Of a DNA stretch of 64,000 nucleotides, positions 1 through 8,653 are shown one piece after another. The notes under the pieces were generated by a model. The model saw only the letters and a program-made list of their open reading frames with translations, searched no databases and was not told where the DNA came from. The stretch is from Pseudoxanthomonas sp. (lineage in GTDB: Bacteria; Pseudomonadota; Gammaproteobacteria; Xanthomonadales; Xanthomonadaceae), in assembly GCF_027498035.1 (NCBI RefSeq), contig NZ_CP114978.1:3596001-3660000 (forward strand). Reading direction: 5' to 3'. The translations under genes and the position numbers were made by a program. Every line of letters begins with the position of its first letter. Position 1 is the first letter of the stretch.

Positions 1-116
1 TCGCCGGGACCTCGATCAGGTCCAACTTCTTGGTCAACCTGGGCCATGGCGATCCGGCCGGCGTGTTCCCGCGCCTGCCGCGCCTGTCCTTCGACGATGC
101 CGCGCGCATCGCCTGA
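1..116 (+). CDS. RutE/HadB-like malonic semialdehyde reductase, C-terminal end (partial)
   Basis: The window opens inside a reading frame that starts at base 3 and ends with TGA at 114-116. The visible 37 residues contain SNFLVNLGHGDP and end in LPRLSFDDAARIA. This is the typical tail of the RutE/HadB branch of the nitroreductase family. These FMN enzymes reduce malonic semialdehyde to 3-hydroxypropionate in pyrimidine breakdown, or act as general nitroreductases. The FMN-binding core lies outside the window, so the exact substrate cannot be judged. The family assignment is recognition of the C-terminal motif only. Confidence 0.72.
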   Translation, partial: AGTSIRSNFLVNLGHGDPAGVFPRLPRLSFDDAARIA

Positions 117-197
117 TCCAGCACGGTTTCCGATTCACCTGGCGGCAACGCCACCGCTGTTCCCTTAGCCGCCACACACCACCCTAGGAGTTCTTCC

Positions 198-776
198 ATG
201 CGCAAGTTCCTGCTCGCCGCCGCCCTGTCCGCCCTGGTCGCCCCGGCGTTCGCTGCTCCTGTCACCTACAAGCTCGACCCGACCCACACCGACGTGATCG
301 CCACCTGGAACCACTTCGGCTTCTCCAACCCTAGCGCCCATTTCGGCGATGCCGATGGCAGCGTCACCTATGATGCAGCCAAGGTGTCGGCTTCCAGCGT
401 GCAGGTCACCTTCCCGCTGACCGGCCTGGACACCTTCGTGCCCAAGCTGACCGCGCACCTGAGCGGCGACGAATTCTTCGACGCGGCCAAGTTCCCGAGC
501 GCGACCTTCAAGAGCACCAAGGTGGAAGCCGCGGGCAAGGACAAGCTGAAGGTCACTGGCGACCTGACCATCAAGGGCATCACCAAGCCGGTCGTGCTGA
601 ATGTCACTTTGAACAAGCTCGGCGAGCACCCGATGAAGAAGACCCAGTCGATCGGTTTCGACGCGACCGCCACGGTCAAGCGTTCGGACTTCGGCGTCGG
701 TGCCTACGCGCCGATGGTCAGCGATGAAGTGAAGCTGCACATCACCACCGAAGCCGACGCGCCGAAGGCCCAGTGA
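198..776 (+). CDS. YceI family periplasmic lipid-binding-like protein
   Basis: This 192-residue protein has a clear Sec signal peptide (about residues 1-19, ending AFA before APVTYKLDP). The mature part is a YceI lipocalin-like beta-barrel with the family hallmarks: YKLDPTHTDV at the start, HLSGDEFFDAAKFP in the middle, and the KGITKPVVLNVTL strand followed by a conserved GFDATATVKRSDFGVG stretch. YceI proteins bind long-chain polyprenoid or amphipathic molecules in the periplasm; the physiological role is often unknown. AGGAG at about 185-189 precedes the ATG. It looks monocistronic and is followed by a strong hairpin at 822-855. Confidence 0.93.
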   Translation: MRKFLLAAALSALVAPAFAAPVTYKLDPTHTDVIATWNHFGFSNPSAHFGDADGSVTYDAAKVSASSVQVTFPLTGLDTFVPKLTAHLSGDEFFDAAKFPSATFKSTKVEAAGKDKLKVTGDLTIKGITKPVVLNVTLNKLGEHPMKKTQSIGFDATATVKRSDFGVGAYAPMVSDEVKLHITTEADAPKAQ

Positions 777-821
777 TGTTGCGATGGAGTCGGTGATCGC
801 GCCGGCTCCATCCGCAAAATA

Positions 822-855
822 ACAACGCCGCCGGGTGCGAATCCGGCGGCGTTGT
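822..855 (+). terminator. 13-bp perfect hairpin after yceI
   Basis: ACAACGCCGCCGG at 822-834 pairs perfectly with its complement at 843-855 across an 8-base loop. It lies 46 bases after the YceI stop. The downstream side is only weakly T-rich (GTTGTCGTGT), so it may be a terminator or a simple mRNA-end hairpin. Confidence 0.7.
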
Positions 856-884
856 CGTGTCTGGAGGAACCGCTTCAGCCGGCA

Positions 885-945
885 GTAGAGCGGGTCTTGA
901 CCCGCCGTCCCCGCCGGCCAGGAGCGGCGGGTCAAGACCCGCCCT
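885..945. repeat. GTAG-headed REP-type palindrome pair, copy 1
   Basis: GTAG at 885-888 is followed by two short palindromes: GCGGGTCTTGACCCGC (890-905) and GGCGGGTCAAGACCCGCC (926-943). The two can also pair with each other. A second copy of the same layout is at 9896-9963. The GTAG head and paired imperfect palindromes resemble SMAG/REP repeats described in Stenotrophomonas. It sits between the 3' ends of yceI and the convergent metB-like gene. Confidence 0.75.
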
Positions 946-966
946 GCGAAGCCGAATGTCTGTGCG

Positions 967-2091
967 TCAGGCCTGCGCGAGCGCCTGGGCGAAGTCGCCG
1001 ACCAGGTCGTCGATATGTTCCAGGCCGACCGACACGCGCAGCAGGTTGTGTGGGGTGACCGATGCCGCACCTTCGACCGAGGCGCGATGTTCGACCAGCG
1101 ATTCGCAGCCGCCCAGCGAGGTGGCATTGGTGAAGAGTTTCAGTGCACCGGCGACGGCCAATGTGGCCTCGCGGCCGCCGGCGATCTGCACGCTCAACAT
1201 GCCGCCGCCATCACGCATCTGGCGCTTGGCGAGGTCATACGCAGGATGCGAGGGCAGGCCGGGGTAATGCACTGCTTCGACCTGTGGCTGAGCGCTCAGG
1301 AATTCGGCCAGTGCCTTGGCGTTGGAACAATGCAGGGCCATGCGTGCCGGCAACGAGCGACAGCCGCGCAAGGTGAGCCAGGCGTTGAACGGTGCCATCA
1401 CCGCACCGGTGATGTGCAGGCGATGGGCGACGGCGCGGTACAGGTCGTCCTCGCGTGCGAACGCCAGCGCGCCGCCCAGCACGTCGCTGTGGCCGCCGAA
1501 ATACTTGGTGGTCGAATGCATGACGATGTCCGCGCCCAGCGCCAGCGGCTGCTGCAGCACCGGCGAGGCGAAGGTGTTGTCGGCCACCAGCAGCGCGCCA
1601 TGCGTGTGCGCCAGCGCGGCCAGCGCGGCGATGTCGCTGACCTGCATCATCGGGTTGGAGGGGGTTTCGACCCAGATCACATCGATGCCGTTGGCACAGG
1701 CGGCGGTGACGGCGGCCAGGTCGGTCATGTCCAGGCGCTGCACCTGCATGCCGCGTTCGGGCAGGTATTCGGCGGCCAACAGGCGCAGGCCAGCGTAGCA
1801 GTCGCTGGGAATGATCAGCCGCGTGCCCGGCCGCAGGGTTTCCAGCAGGGTGGTGATGGCGGCCATGCCCGAAGCGAAGGTGATCGCCTGCGCCGCACCC
1901 TCCAGCGCGGCCACGGCTGCACGCAGGCGGTCGTTGGTGGGATTGCCTTCGCGCTGGTACTCGTAGCCGGCGATGCGCTCGGCCGCGGGGCCGTGGCGGA
2001 AGGTGGTGGCCAGGTGGATCGGCGGGGTGAGCGCGCCGGTTTCAAGGTCGTATTCGCCGCCGGCGTGGATGGCGAGGGTTTCAAGGCGCAT
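967..2091 (-). CDS. metB: Cystathionine gamma-synthase/lyase family PLP enzyme
   Basis: This 374-residue protein belongs to the Cys/Met metabolism PLP-dependent (trans-sulfuration) family. The start MRLETLAIHAGGE and PPIHLATTF are typical. The PLP lysine lies in HSTTKYFGGHSDVLGG, and WVETPSNPMMQVSDI and LLVADNTFASPVLQQP are the usual PLP-contact motifs. These enzymes join O-acyl-homoserine and cysteine to cystathionine, or cleave cystathionine to cysteine. Sequence reading cannot separate MetB from a gamma-lyase, so the symbol is provisional. The ATG at 2091 was chosen because homology begins there. It overlaps the end of the upstream HAD gene by 11 bases, suggesting translational coupling. 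Confidence 0.88.
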   Translation of the reverse strand: MRLETLAIHAGGEYDLETGALTPPIHLATTFRHGPAAERIAGYEYQREGNPTNDRLRAAVAALEGAAQAITFASGMAAITTLLETLRPGTRLIIPSDCYAGLRLLAAEYLPERGMQVQRLDMTDLAAVTAACANGIDVIWVETPSNPMMQVSDIAALAALAHTHGALLVADNTFASPVLQQPLALGADIVMHSTTKYFGGHSDVLGGALAFAREDDLYRAVAHRLHITGAVMAPFNAWLTLRGCRSLPARMALHCSNAKALAEFLSAQPQVEAVHYPGLPSHPAYDLAKRQMRDGGGMLSVQIAGGREATLAVAGALKLFTNATSLGGCESLVEHRASVEGAASVTPHNLLRVSVGLEHIDDLVGDFAQALAQA

Positions 2092-2737
2092 GGGGAGCAG
2101 TTCCGGTGAGTTGATAGAAGTCGAACACGCGTCGCAGGGTCGATGCGCTGGTGAAGCCCACCGCATCCAGCCCGGCGGCGCGTGCGCCGCTGACGTTCTC
2201 GTCGCGGTCGTCGATGAACAGCGTCTCGGCCGGTGCCATGTCCAGCAGCGCCAGGCAGCGCAGGTAGGCCTGCGGCGAGGGCTTGGCGATGCCGACATCA
2301 CCCGCGCCCACGACGCGCCCGGCAAACAGCGGGAACAACGGCGGGCAGATCCGCTCCAGGTGCAGGGTCAGGAACGGGCCGTTGTTGGTGAAGATGGCGA
2401 CCTGCGCGTGCCGGGCGACCTGGGTGGCCAGCGCGACCATCGCAGGGTCGGCCGGCGTGGCCACGGTGCGCGCGGTGATGCAGTCGTCCAGGGTCAGGCG
2501 CGCGCCGAGCCGGCGCGAGAGCTCGTCGGCGTAATCCTCCGGCCGCCACAGGCCGATGTCGGATTCGTGTTCCAGCCCCGAATCGAACAAGGCCGCCTGC
2601 ACCGCCGCCGGACTGGTGCCGCTGCGGCGGGCCAGTTCCATCAGTCGCAGCCGGCGGTCGTAGCAGGCCAGCACATCGTCCAGGTCGAACAGGACCAGGG
2701 CGGGTGGGCGCAGGCGCGGCTGTTCGAGCCGGGTCAT
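2081..2737 (-). CDS. HAD family hydrolase (phosphatase-like)
   Basis: This 218-residue HAD-superfamily protein starts at the ATG at 2737, just before LVLFDLDDVLACYD, which carries the nucleophile and acid/base aspartates (DLD; motif I). IFTNNGPF is motif II, the lysine of GIAKPSPQAY is motif III, and LFIDDRDENVSGARAAG is motif IV. This composition is that of small haloacid-dehalogenase/phosphatase members such as YihX; the substrate is not predictable. It overlaps the start of the metB-like gene and is probably co-transcribed with it. The open frame extends about 63 residues further upstream, but that part is low-complexity and Arg/Pro-rich. Confidence 0.85.
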   Translation of the reverse strand: MTRLEQPRLRPPALVLFDLDDVLACYDRRLRLMELARRSGTSPAAVQAALFDSGLEHESDIGLWRPEDYADELSRRLGARLTLDDCITARTVATPADPAMVALATQVARHAQVAIFTNNGPFLTLHLERICPPLFPLFAGRVVGAGDVGIAKPSPQAYLRCLALLDMAPAETLFIDDRDENVSGARAAGLDAVGFTSASTLRRVFDFYQLTGTAPHAP

Positions 2738-3079
2738 GCGGGCAGGGCGCGCGGCAGGCGCAGGCGATGGACTGTCATGGCGGACCGTGGGGGAAGACCA
2801 GCCCGCGAGGATAGCGACAACGCCCCGGCCGGTCGCGTGCCTGCCGCCGGCAACGGCACATCCCGATGCGTGGGTGGGGCGGTGCCCAGGACTGCGCTGT
2901 GCATCGCCTACCCGATGAGGCGGCACCTACCCGCCGGCGGCGTCAACGGAACCAGTGGCCGCGGTTAGCTTCGAGTGAACGCTTGGCAGTCCCTGCGGGG
3001 ACACCGATTCAGGGGGACCGGATGCCAACGCCGAATCTTCCGTCGCCTTCCTCACTTCGCCTTGCAAGGAGTCCAGGTC
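2738..3079. other. Divergent intergenic region with CTACCCG repeat
   Basis: This 342-base gap separates the HAD gene (minus) from the TonB receptor (plus), so it should hold both promoters. No convincing -35/-10 pair was recognised. At 2908-2940 two CTACCCG units flank GATGAGGCGGCAC. A near copy of this arrangement lies at 14414-14443, also upstream of a TonB receptor gene. AAGGA at about 3066-3070 is the likely ribosome site of the receptor. Confidence 0.5.
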
Positions 3080-5830
3080 ATGCGCAGTTGCCTCACCCGC
3101 CGTCCGCTCTCGCTCGCTGTTGCTGCTTCGCTGTGTCCTTCACCTGCTGCATTGCGCAGCCTGTCCTCGGTGCTGCTGCTGGCCACCGCGGCACAGCTGG
3201 CGCAGGCGGCCGAAGCCCCGGCGGCCGTCGACGAGGCAGATGCGGCGGCCAAGACCCTCGATTCGGTCAGCGTCATCTCCACTGGTACCCGCAAGGCCAA
3301 CATGGCGGTGACCGACAGCCCGGCGCCGATCCAGCTGATCAGTGCCGAGAAGCTCTCCCAGACCGGCGCCGCCGATGTGATGAACGCCTTGGCCATGCAG
3401 GTCCCGTCGTTCAACGCCAACCAGACCGGCGGCGACATGGCCAGCCAGACCCTGACCGCAGCGCTGCGCAACCTGTCGCCGAACCACACCCTGATCCTGA
3501 TCAACGGCAAGCGTCGTCATGTCACCTCCAACGCCAACGTCAGCAGTGGCGCGCAGACGGTCGACCTGTCGTTCATTCCCAAAGGGGCGATCGATCATGT
3601 CGAAGTATTGACTGATGGCGCTGCCGCCCTCTACGGCTCCGATGCCATCGCGGGCGTGGTCAACATCATCCTCAAGAAGAATTACAACGGCGGCGAAGTG
3701 GAAGCCAGCTATGGTGGCTATGGCGATGGTGGTGGGCATGATCCGCAGTTCAGCGGCAACTTCGGCTACGGCACCGACAAGGGCTACTTCAACGTCAGTG
3801 CCGAAGTGGAGAACCGCCAATCGGTCTTTCGCAATTCCAATTCGGCGGTCGGCAACTGCCTGTCTGATATCGCTGCATGCCAGGCCTATGCGACGGCCAA
3901 CAACCGCACCGCACTCCTGGGCTACATCGCCAATGACCAGGGCGCGATCCAGAATCCGAACTTCCCCGCGACCAATACCTGGAACAGCCCGCCGGAGGTG
4001 CATCGCAAGGTCGGCATGTTCAACGCTGGCTACTATTTCGACAACGGCGTCGAGTTCTACGCTTTCGGTAGCTACGGCAGGAAGACCGCAAAATCTTACG
4101 AAAACTATCGCCGTCCGTCGCAGGACGGTGGCTATACCGACCCGGATACCGGTGAGGTCACTCACAAGTATGCAACCGGCTTCAATCCGATGGAGGCTTC
4201 CAAAGAGACCGATTACGACCTGACCGCTGGCTTCAAGGGCGAGTTCGGCAACGGCTGGATGTGGGATGCGTCCACTGAGTACGGTCGCAACGAGATGGAC
4301 GTGTACACGCTGCACTCGATGAACTTCACCATGTGGAACGATTACGGCTACTCGCCGGAGAACTTCTACGACGGCACGTTCTACTCCACCCAGTGGGATA
4401 CCAACTTCAACGTCACCAAGGACTTCGACATCGGCTTGTCCGCCCCGCTGACGTTCAACACAGGCGTGGAATACCGCCGCGACGGCTACGGCATCGAAGC
4501 CGGAGAAGCTGCTTCGTACTACGGTGCCGGTGCTTCGTCCTTCCCCGGTTACAGCCCGTCGGTGGCCAATGACTATTCGCGCCACAGCTATGCCGTATTC
4601 ACGGACGTCGTGCTCAATCCAACCGAACACTGGTTGGTCGACGGCGCCGTCCGCTATGAGAAATACAGCGATTTTGGCGACAAAACCATCGGCAAGCTGA
4701 CAACGCGCTATGACTTCACCGACACCTTCGCCATCCGTGCCACCGCGAGCACCGGCTTCCGCGCGCCGACGATGGGCGAGAACTATTATTCGGCCATCCA
4801 GGTGTCGCCGACAGGCGCCACCGCCACGCTTGCGGCGGCCACCGTCGGCAGTGGCTTGAAGCCGGAAACCAGCACCAACTTCTCGCTGGGCTTTGTGTTC
4901 AATCCGATCAGGAACCTGACTGCGACGCTGGATGCGTACCAGATCAAGATCAAGGATCGGACCTACATGGGGACGTTCAACTACTCCACCGCACAGAGTG
5001 CCGATACGGTAACCGGGCGGACCACCGGTTCCTGGAACGAGCTGCTGCCTGACCCGGCCGACACCAATGGCGACGGCGTCCCGGATGACAGCTACAACCA
5101 GATCCTCGGCGAGGCGCTGGTGGCTGGCGGCTTCATCAGCCAATGGGATGATCCGACCGCCTCGGGTGGCAGCATCGACCAGACCGCACGGGCCAACATC
5201 GACCTGAGCTTCTTCAGCAACGTGCTTGATACCAAGTCCACCGGCGTTGACCTGGTGGTGACCTACCTCTCCGAACTGGGCTGGGGCACGATCGACTGGA
5301 ATCTTGCGGCGAACTACAGCAAGACCGAGGTGACCAGGGCCGGCCGCGCGACTGGTTTCGAGAGCATCCCGTTGTTCACCGACCTCAACATCTGGGATAT
5401 CGAACACAACTATCCGAAGTACCGCATCAACCTCGGCGGCACCCTCAATGTCGGCAAGTTCGCCATCAACTTGACCGAGCAGATCTACGGCAAGCAGGAC
5501 GTCACCGCCTATAACGCCGTGCTGGCGAGCAGCTATACGGCGGCCGGCCTCAGCTTCCCAATCGAAACGATCGGTGGCACCGATTACGTGAAGGAAGAAA
5601 TTGGCGTGATGGCGTTGACCAATTTGAATATCGCATTCAAGCCGACCGACAAGATCACCTTCAGCATCGGCTCCAACAACATCTTCAACCAGTACCCGGA
5701 CAAGATCCCATCCGCGGTCTGGAACTACGACGTGGCCAATTACCAGAACGGCAATAGCGAGTATCTGTCGGGCAGTCCGATCGGCTACTTCGGTGCCTAC
5801 TACTACGCCAAGGTGAATTACCGGTTCTGA
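3080..5830 (+). CDS. TonB-dependent outer-membrane receptor
   Basis: This protein of about 916 residues starts at the ATG at 3080, preceded by AAGGA. The signal peptide (about residues 1-44) ends near AAQLAQAAEA. SVSVISTGTRKANM is the TonB-box region. The plug domain carries SPAPIQLISAEKL, LILINGKRRH and YGSDAIAGVVNIILKK. A 22-strand-type barrel follows and ends in YYYAKVNYRF with the terminal aromatic residue. Such receptors import scarce substrates across the outer membrane using TonB energy. The ligand is not evident. The genes behind it encode exported amine-oxidising enzymes, so an amine, amino acid or peptide derivative is a plausible inference. Confidence 0.93.
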   Translation: MRSCLTRRPLSLAVAASLCPSPAALRSLSSVLLLATAAQLAQAAEAPAAVDEADAAAKTLDSVSVISTGTRKANMAVTDSPAPIQLISAEKLSQTGAADVMNALAMQVPSFNANQTGGDMASQTLTAALRNLSPNHTLILINGKRRHVTSNANVSSGAQTVDLSFIPKGAIDHVEVLTDGAAALYGSDAIAGVVNIILKKNYNGGEVEASYGGYGDGGGHDPQFSGNFGYGTDKGYFNVSAEVENRQSVFRNSNSAVGNCLSDIAACQAYATANNRTALLGYIANDQGAIQNPNFPATNTWNSPPEVHRKVGMFNAGYYFDNGVEFYAFGSYGRKTAKSYENYRRPSQDGGYTDPDTGEVTHKYATGFNPMEASKETDYDLTAGFKGEFGNGWMWDASTEYGRNEMDVYTLHSMNFTMWNDYGYSPENFYDGTFYSTQWDTNFNVTKDFDIGLSAPLTFNTGVEYRRDGYGIEAGEAASYYGAGASSFPGYSPSVANDYSRHSYAVFTDVVLNPTEHWLVDGAVRYEKYSDFGDKTIGKLTTRYDFTDTFAIRATASTGFRAPTMGENYYSAIQVSPTGATATLAAATVGSGLKPETSTNFSLGFVFNPIRNLTATLDAYQIKIKDRTYMGTFNYSTAQSADTVTGRTTGSWNELLPDPADTNGDGVPDDSYNQILGEALVAGGFISQWDDPTASGGSIDQTARANIDLSFFSNVLDTKSTGVDLVVTYLSELGWGTIDWNLAANYSKTEVTRAGRATGFESIPLFTDLNIWDIEHNYPKYRINLGGTLNVGKFAINLTEQIYGKQDVTAYNAVLASSYTAAGLSFPIETIGGTDYVKEEIGVMALTNLNIAFKPTDKITFSIGSNNIFNQYPDKIPSAVWNYDVANYQNGNSEYLSGSPIGYFGAYYYAKVNYRF

Positions 5831-5842
5831 TGGGACGCGGGT

Positions 5843-5886
5843 CCGGGCCTGCCTGCCCCGCTTGAATCCGGTACAGGCAGGCCCGG
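5843..5886 (+). terminator. 13-bp perfect hairpin after the first TonB receptor gene
   Basis: CCGGGCCTGCCTG (5843-5855) pairs perfectly with CAGGCAGGCCCGG (5874-5886) around an 18-base loop. It lies 12 bases after the receptor stop. No T-run follows directly, so it may terminate, attenuate or stabilise the 3' end between the receptor gene and the downstream oxidase cluster. Confidence 0.55.
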
Positions 5887-6016
5887 TCGGTATCCATTAG
5901 CCAGTCTCTTGATTTTTGGAATTCTTGGGGTGCCGCGGATTGCGGTGGACAGCAGCGGAGCTGCCCACTGCTTTCTGTCGGTTGCCCCCTTGTTACCCGC
6001 GAGGCGATAGAAAGCA

Positions 6017-7627
6017 ATGCAAGACAGCGTTAGAGGTTTGATGAGTCGTCGCCAGTTGCTGGGCCGCATCGGTCTGGCTGCTGGCGGTTCCATGATGTAC
6101 CAGGCCATGACGAGCCTGGGGTTTGCCGCCGAATCCGGCTACAAGGGGCCGGTGCACCTGCAGGGCAATCCGAAAGGCGCCACCGTCCTGATCCTGGGCG
6201 CGGGGCTGGCCGGCATGACCGCCGCCTATGAAATGCGCAAGGCCGGCTACAAGGTCAAGATCCTCGAATACAACGCACGCCCGGGCGGTCGCAACTGGTC
6301 GCTGCGCGGCGGTGACACCTATACCGAACTGGGCGGTGAAACCCAGCACTGCGATTTCGATCCGGGTCTGTACATCAATCCCGGTCCGTGGCGCATCCCG
6401 CACCACCACCGCGCGATGCTGGCCTACTGCAAGCAGTTCGGCGTGCCGCTGGAATCGTTCGTGCAGGTCAACTACAACGCCTTCCTGCACAACACCGATG
6501 CCTTCGGCGGCAAGCCGCAGCGCTTCCGCGAAATCGATGCCGACTACAAGGGCCACGTCTCCGAACTACTGGCCAAGAGCACGCGCCAGGGTGCGCTGGA
6601 CCAGCTGGTCACCAAGGAAGACCAAGAATTGCTGCTGGAGTCGCTGCGCAACTGGGGCGCGCTGGAGAAGAATCTGTCCTACGCCGTCGGTGAGCAGAGC
6701 AGCAACCGACGCGGTTTTGCCAAGTATCCCGGCGGCGGGATCAGCGGCAAGCCTGAATTCTCCAAGCCGATGGCGGTCGAGGATGTGCTGCGCTCGCGGC
6801 TGTGGAGTTCGCTGGCGGCCGGCAACGGCATCGAGATGCAGACCAGCATGTTCCAGCCGGTCGGCGGCATGGACCAGGTCGGCAAGGCGTTCGCGCGCGA
6901 GCTGGGCCCGGGCGTGATCCAGTACAACGCCAAGGTCACCGGCATCGACCAGGACGACCACGGCGTCAGCGTCAGCTACGAAGATCTCGGCGTGCCCGGT
7001 AGCGCGCATACCGAGAAGGCCGACTGGTGCATCTGCACGATCCCGTTCTCAGTGCTCAGCCGGATTCCGGTGAAAGTGGGGCCGGCGATGGCCGAGGCGA
7101 TCACCAAGCTGCCCTACGCCTCGTCGGTGAAGGTCGGCCTGCAGTTCAAGCGCCGGTTCTGGGAAGAGGACGAGGCCATTTACGGCGGCATCAGTTACAC
7201 CAACCTGCCGATCACCAACATCAGCTATCCCAGCACCGGCTTCCATGCGCCGGGCAAGGGTGTGCTGCTGGGCGCCTACATCTGGGGGCTGGATGCGTTC
7301 GATTTCACTTCGCACAGCCCGGCCGAGCGCGTGCGCAAGGCGGTCGAATACGGCAGCCAGATCCATCCGCAGTACAAGCCCGAATTCGACAACGGCATCT
7401 CGGTGGCCTGGCATCGGGTGCCCAGCCATCACGGTTGCTTCGGCATGTGGAGCGATGACCTGCGTGCCCAGCATTACGCGGCCGCGTGCCAGATCGATGG
7501 GCGCATCGCGATGGCGGGCGAACACATTTCCTACATCCCGGCCTGGCAGGAAGGCGCAGTGCTGTCCGCGCACGATGTCATCGGCCGCCTGCACGCCAAG
7601 GTGATGGCGACCGGAGGCAAGGCATGA
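6017..7627 (+). CDS. Tat-exported flavin monoamine oxidase family protein
   Basis: This 536-residue protein begins with a twin-arginine signal (MSRRQLLGRIG followed by a hydrophobic stretch to about residue 38). ILGAGLAGMTAAYEM (about 59-73) is the Rossmann FAD motif, RPGGRNWSLRGG (about 87-99) the flavin-contact motif, and GEHISYIPAWQEGAVLSAH near the C terminus the FAD-closing motif of the amine oxidase family. Family members oxidise amines or L-amino acids to imines. The cytochrome c gene overlapping its stop suggests that electrons go to cytochrome c rather than oxygen, as shown for NicA2 of Pseudomonas putida. The ATG at 6041 (MSRRQ), with AGAGG four bases upstream, is an equally good or better start. 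Confidence 0.9.
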   Translation: MQDSVRGLMSRRQLLGRIGLAAGGSMMYQAMTSLGFAAESGYKGPVHLQGNPKGATVLILGAGLAGMTAAYEMRKAGYKVKILEYNARPGGRNWSLRGGDTYTELGGETQHCDFDPGLYINPGPWRIPHHHRAMLAYCKQFGVPLESFVQVNYNAFLHNTDAFGGKPQRFREIDADYKGHVSELLAKSTRQGALDQLVTKEDQELLLESLRNWGALEKNLSYAVGEQSSNRRGFAKYPGGGISGKPEFSKPMAVEDVLRSRLWSSLAAGNGIEMQTSMFQPVGGMDQVGKAFARELGPGVIQYNAKVTGIDQDDHGVSVSYEDLGVPGSAHTEKADWCICTIPFSVLSRIPVKVGPAMAEAITKLPYASSVKVGLQFKRRFWEEDEAIYGGISYTNLPITNISYPSTGFHAPGKGVLLGAYIWGLDAFDFTSHSPAERVRKAVEYGSQIHPQYKPEFDNGISVAWHRVPSHHGCFGMWSDDLRAQHYAAACQIDGRIAMAGEHISYIPAWQEGAVLSAHDVIGRLHAKVMATGGKA

Positions 7628-8076
7628 ACGCACGATGGGCGATGACGACCGCGCTGGCCGCCGCGCTGCTGGCGGTCCCGGCGTGGCTGGCCGCACCGGT
7701 GCAGGCCCAGACCTCCGATGCGACCGGCCTGATCAACACCCGCGACTTCAGCCATGCCAATGGCGCGCAGGTCTACACCACCATCTGCCAGGGCTGCCAC
7801 ATGCCAGCCGGGCAGGGCGCGCGCGGTGCGGGCGAATACCCGGCGCTGGCATCCAATCCCAAGCTGGCCGCCGCGCCGTATGTCGAGATGATGGTGCTGT
7901 CCGGCAACGGGGCCATGCCCGGCTTCAAGGGTCAGCTCAGCGACAGGCAGGTCGCCGAAGTGACGGCCTACATCCGCACCCATTTCGGCAACCAGTTCGA
8001 CGAACCGGTCACCGACGCCGACGTCAAGGCACTGCGCATGACGCTGCCCGGCCTGGCCGACGCCAGCGACGACTGA
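7624..8076 (+). CDS. Secreted c-type cytochrome, electron partner of the amine oxidase
   Basis: This 150-residue protein has a Sec signal peptide (to about residue 29, VQAQ). It has one haem-binding CQGCH motif followed by MPAGQG, and NGAMPGFKG supplies the likely axial methionine. It is a class I monohaem cytochrome c. Its ATG overlaps the oxidase stop by four bases (ATGA at 7624-7627), which indicates coupled translation. The inferred role is to accept electrons from the Tat-exported flavoenzyme and pass them to the respiratory chain; this is context only. The C-terminal tail after LSDRQVAEVTAYIRTHFGNQF is about 30 residues. Confidence 0.92.
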   Translation: MNARWAMTTALAAALLAVPAWLAAPVQAQTSDATGLINTRDFSHANGAQVYTTICQGCHMPAGQGARGAGEYPALASNPKLAAAPYVEMMVLSGNGAMPGFKGQLSDRQVAEVTAYIRTHFGNQFDEPVTDADVKALRMTLPGLADASDD

Positions 8077-8120
8077 TGGTTATCTTTTCTTCTTCTGTTT
8101 CTTTCCCGTACGGAGTTCCC

Positions 8121-8624
8121 ATGCGCCTGACTCGCAGCCTTCCCCTGATGCTCCTGACGACCCTGGCGCTGCCACTCGCCGCCCAGGCCGCCGACGTGGT
8201 GCGCGTGCCGATCCCCAATTCCGATTTCCCCATCGCCGCGGCTGTGGAAGTGCCGGCCGGCAAGGCCACCATCTATGTCAGCGGCAAGGTGCCGGCGGTG
8301 GCCGATCCGTCCGCACCCAAGGATTCGGTGGAAGCCTTTGGCGATACCAAGACCCAGACCATCAGCGTGCTGACCCAGATCCAGAAACAGCTCGAAGGCC
8401 TGGGCCTGGGCATGAAGGACGTGGTCAAGCTGCAGGCCTTCCTGGTCGGTGGCCCGGAGACCGGCGGCAAGATGGATTTCAAGGGGTTCATGGAGGGCTA
8501 CACGCAGTTCTTCGGCAAGGAAGCCAAGCAGATGAACCTGCCGGCGCGTTCGGCGTTCCAGATCGCCGCGCTGGGCAATCCGGGCATGCGCATCGAGATC
8601 GAAGTCGTCGCCGTGCGTCCCTGA
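8121..8624 (+). CDS. Secreted RidA/YjgF family protein (imine deaminase-like)
   Basis: This 167-residue protein starts with a Sec signal peptide (to about residue 23, AAQA) and continues as a RidA/YjgF trimeric-fold domain: AAVEVPAGKATIYVSGKVP, then the QISVLTQIQKQLEGLG-like helix, DVVKLQAFLVG, and ARSAFQIAALGNPGMRIEIEVVA. Cytoplasmic RidA hydrolyses reactive enamine/imine intermediates to ketones and ammonia. A periplasmic version directly after an amine oxidase suggests that it processes the imine product, which is an inference. In place of the canonical catalytic arginine region (PARxxVxV) the sequence reads LPARSAFQIAAL, so the arginine appears kept. CGGAG at about 8110-8114 is the ribosome site. 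Confidence 0.88.
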   Translation: MRLTRSLPLMLLTTLALPLAAQAADVVRVPIPNSDFPIAAAVEVPAGKATIYVSGKVPAVADPSAPKDSVEAFGDTKTQTISVLTQIQKQLEGLGLGMKDVVKLQAFLVGGPETGGKMDFKGFMEGYTQFFGKEAKQMNLPARSAFQIAALGNPGMRIEIEVVAVRP

Positions 8625-8653
8625 GATGTTCTTCCCCCGTTAGGAGCTGCCCC

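Noticed and set aside
2738..2926. N-terminal extension of the HAD hydrolase
   Set aside because: The extra 63 codons are low-complexity and lie upstream of a good ATG immediately before motif I. They overlap the divergent promoter region.
3140..5407. 755-codon minus-strand frame opposite the first TonB receptor
   Set aside because: It lies entirely antisense to a well-motifed receptor and has no family features. Long antisense frames are expected in GC-rich DNA.
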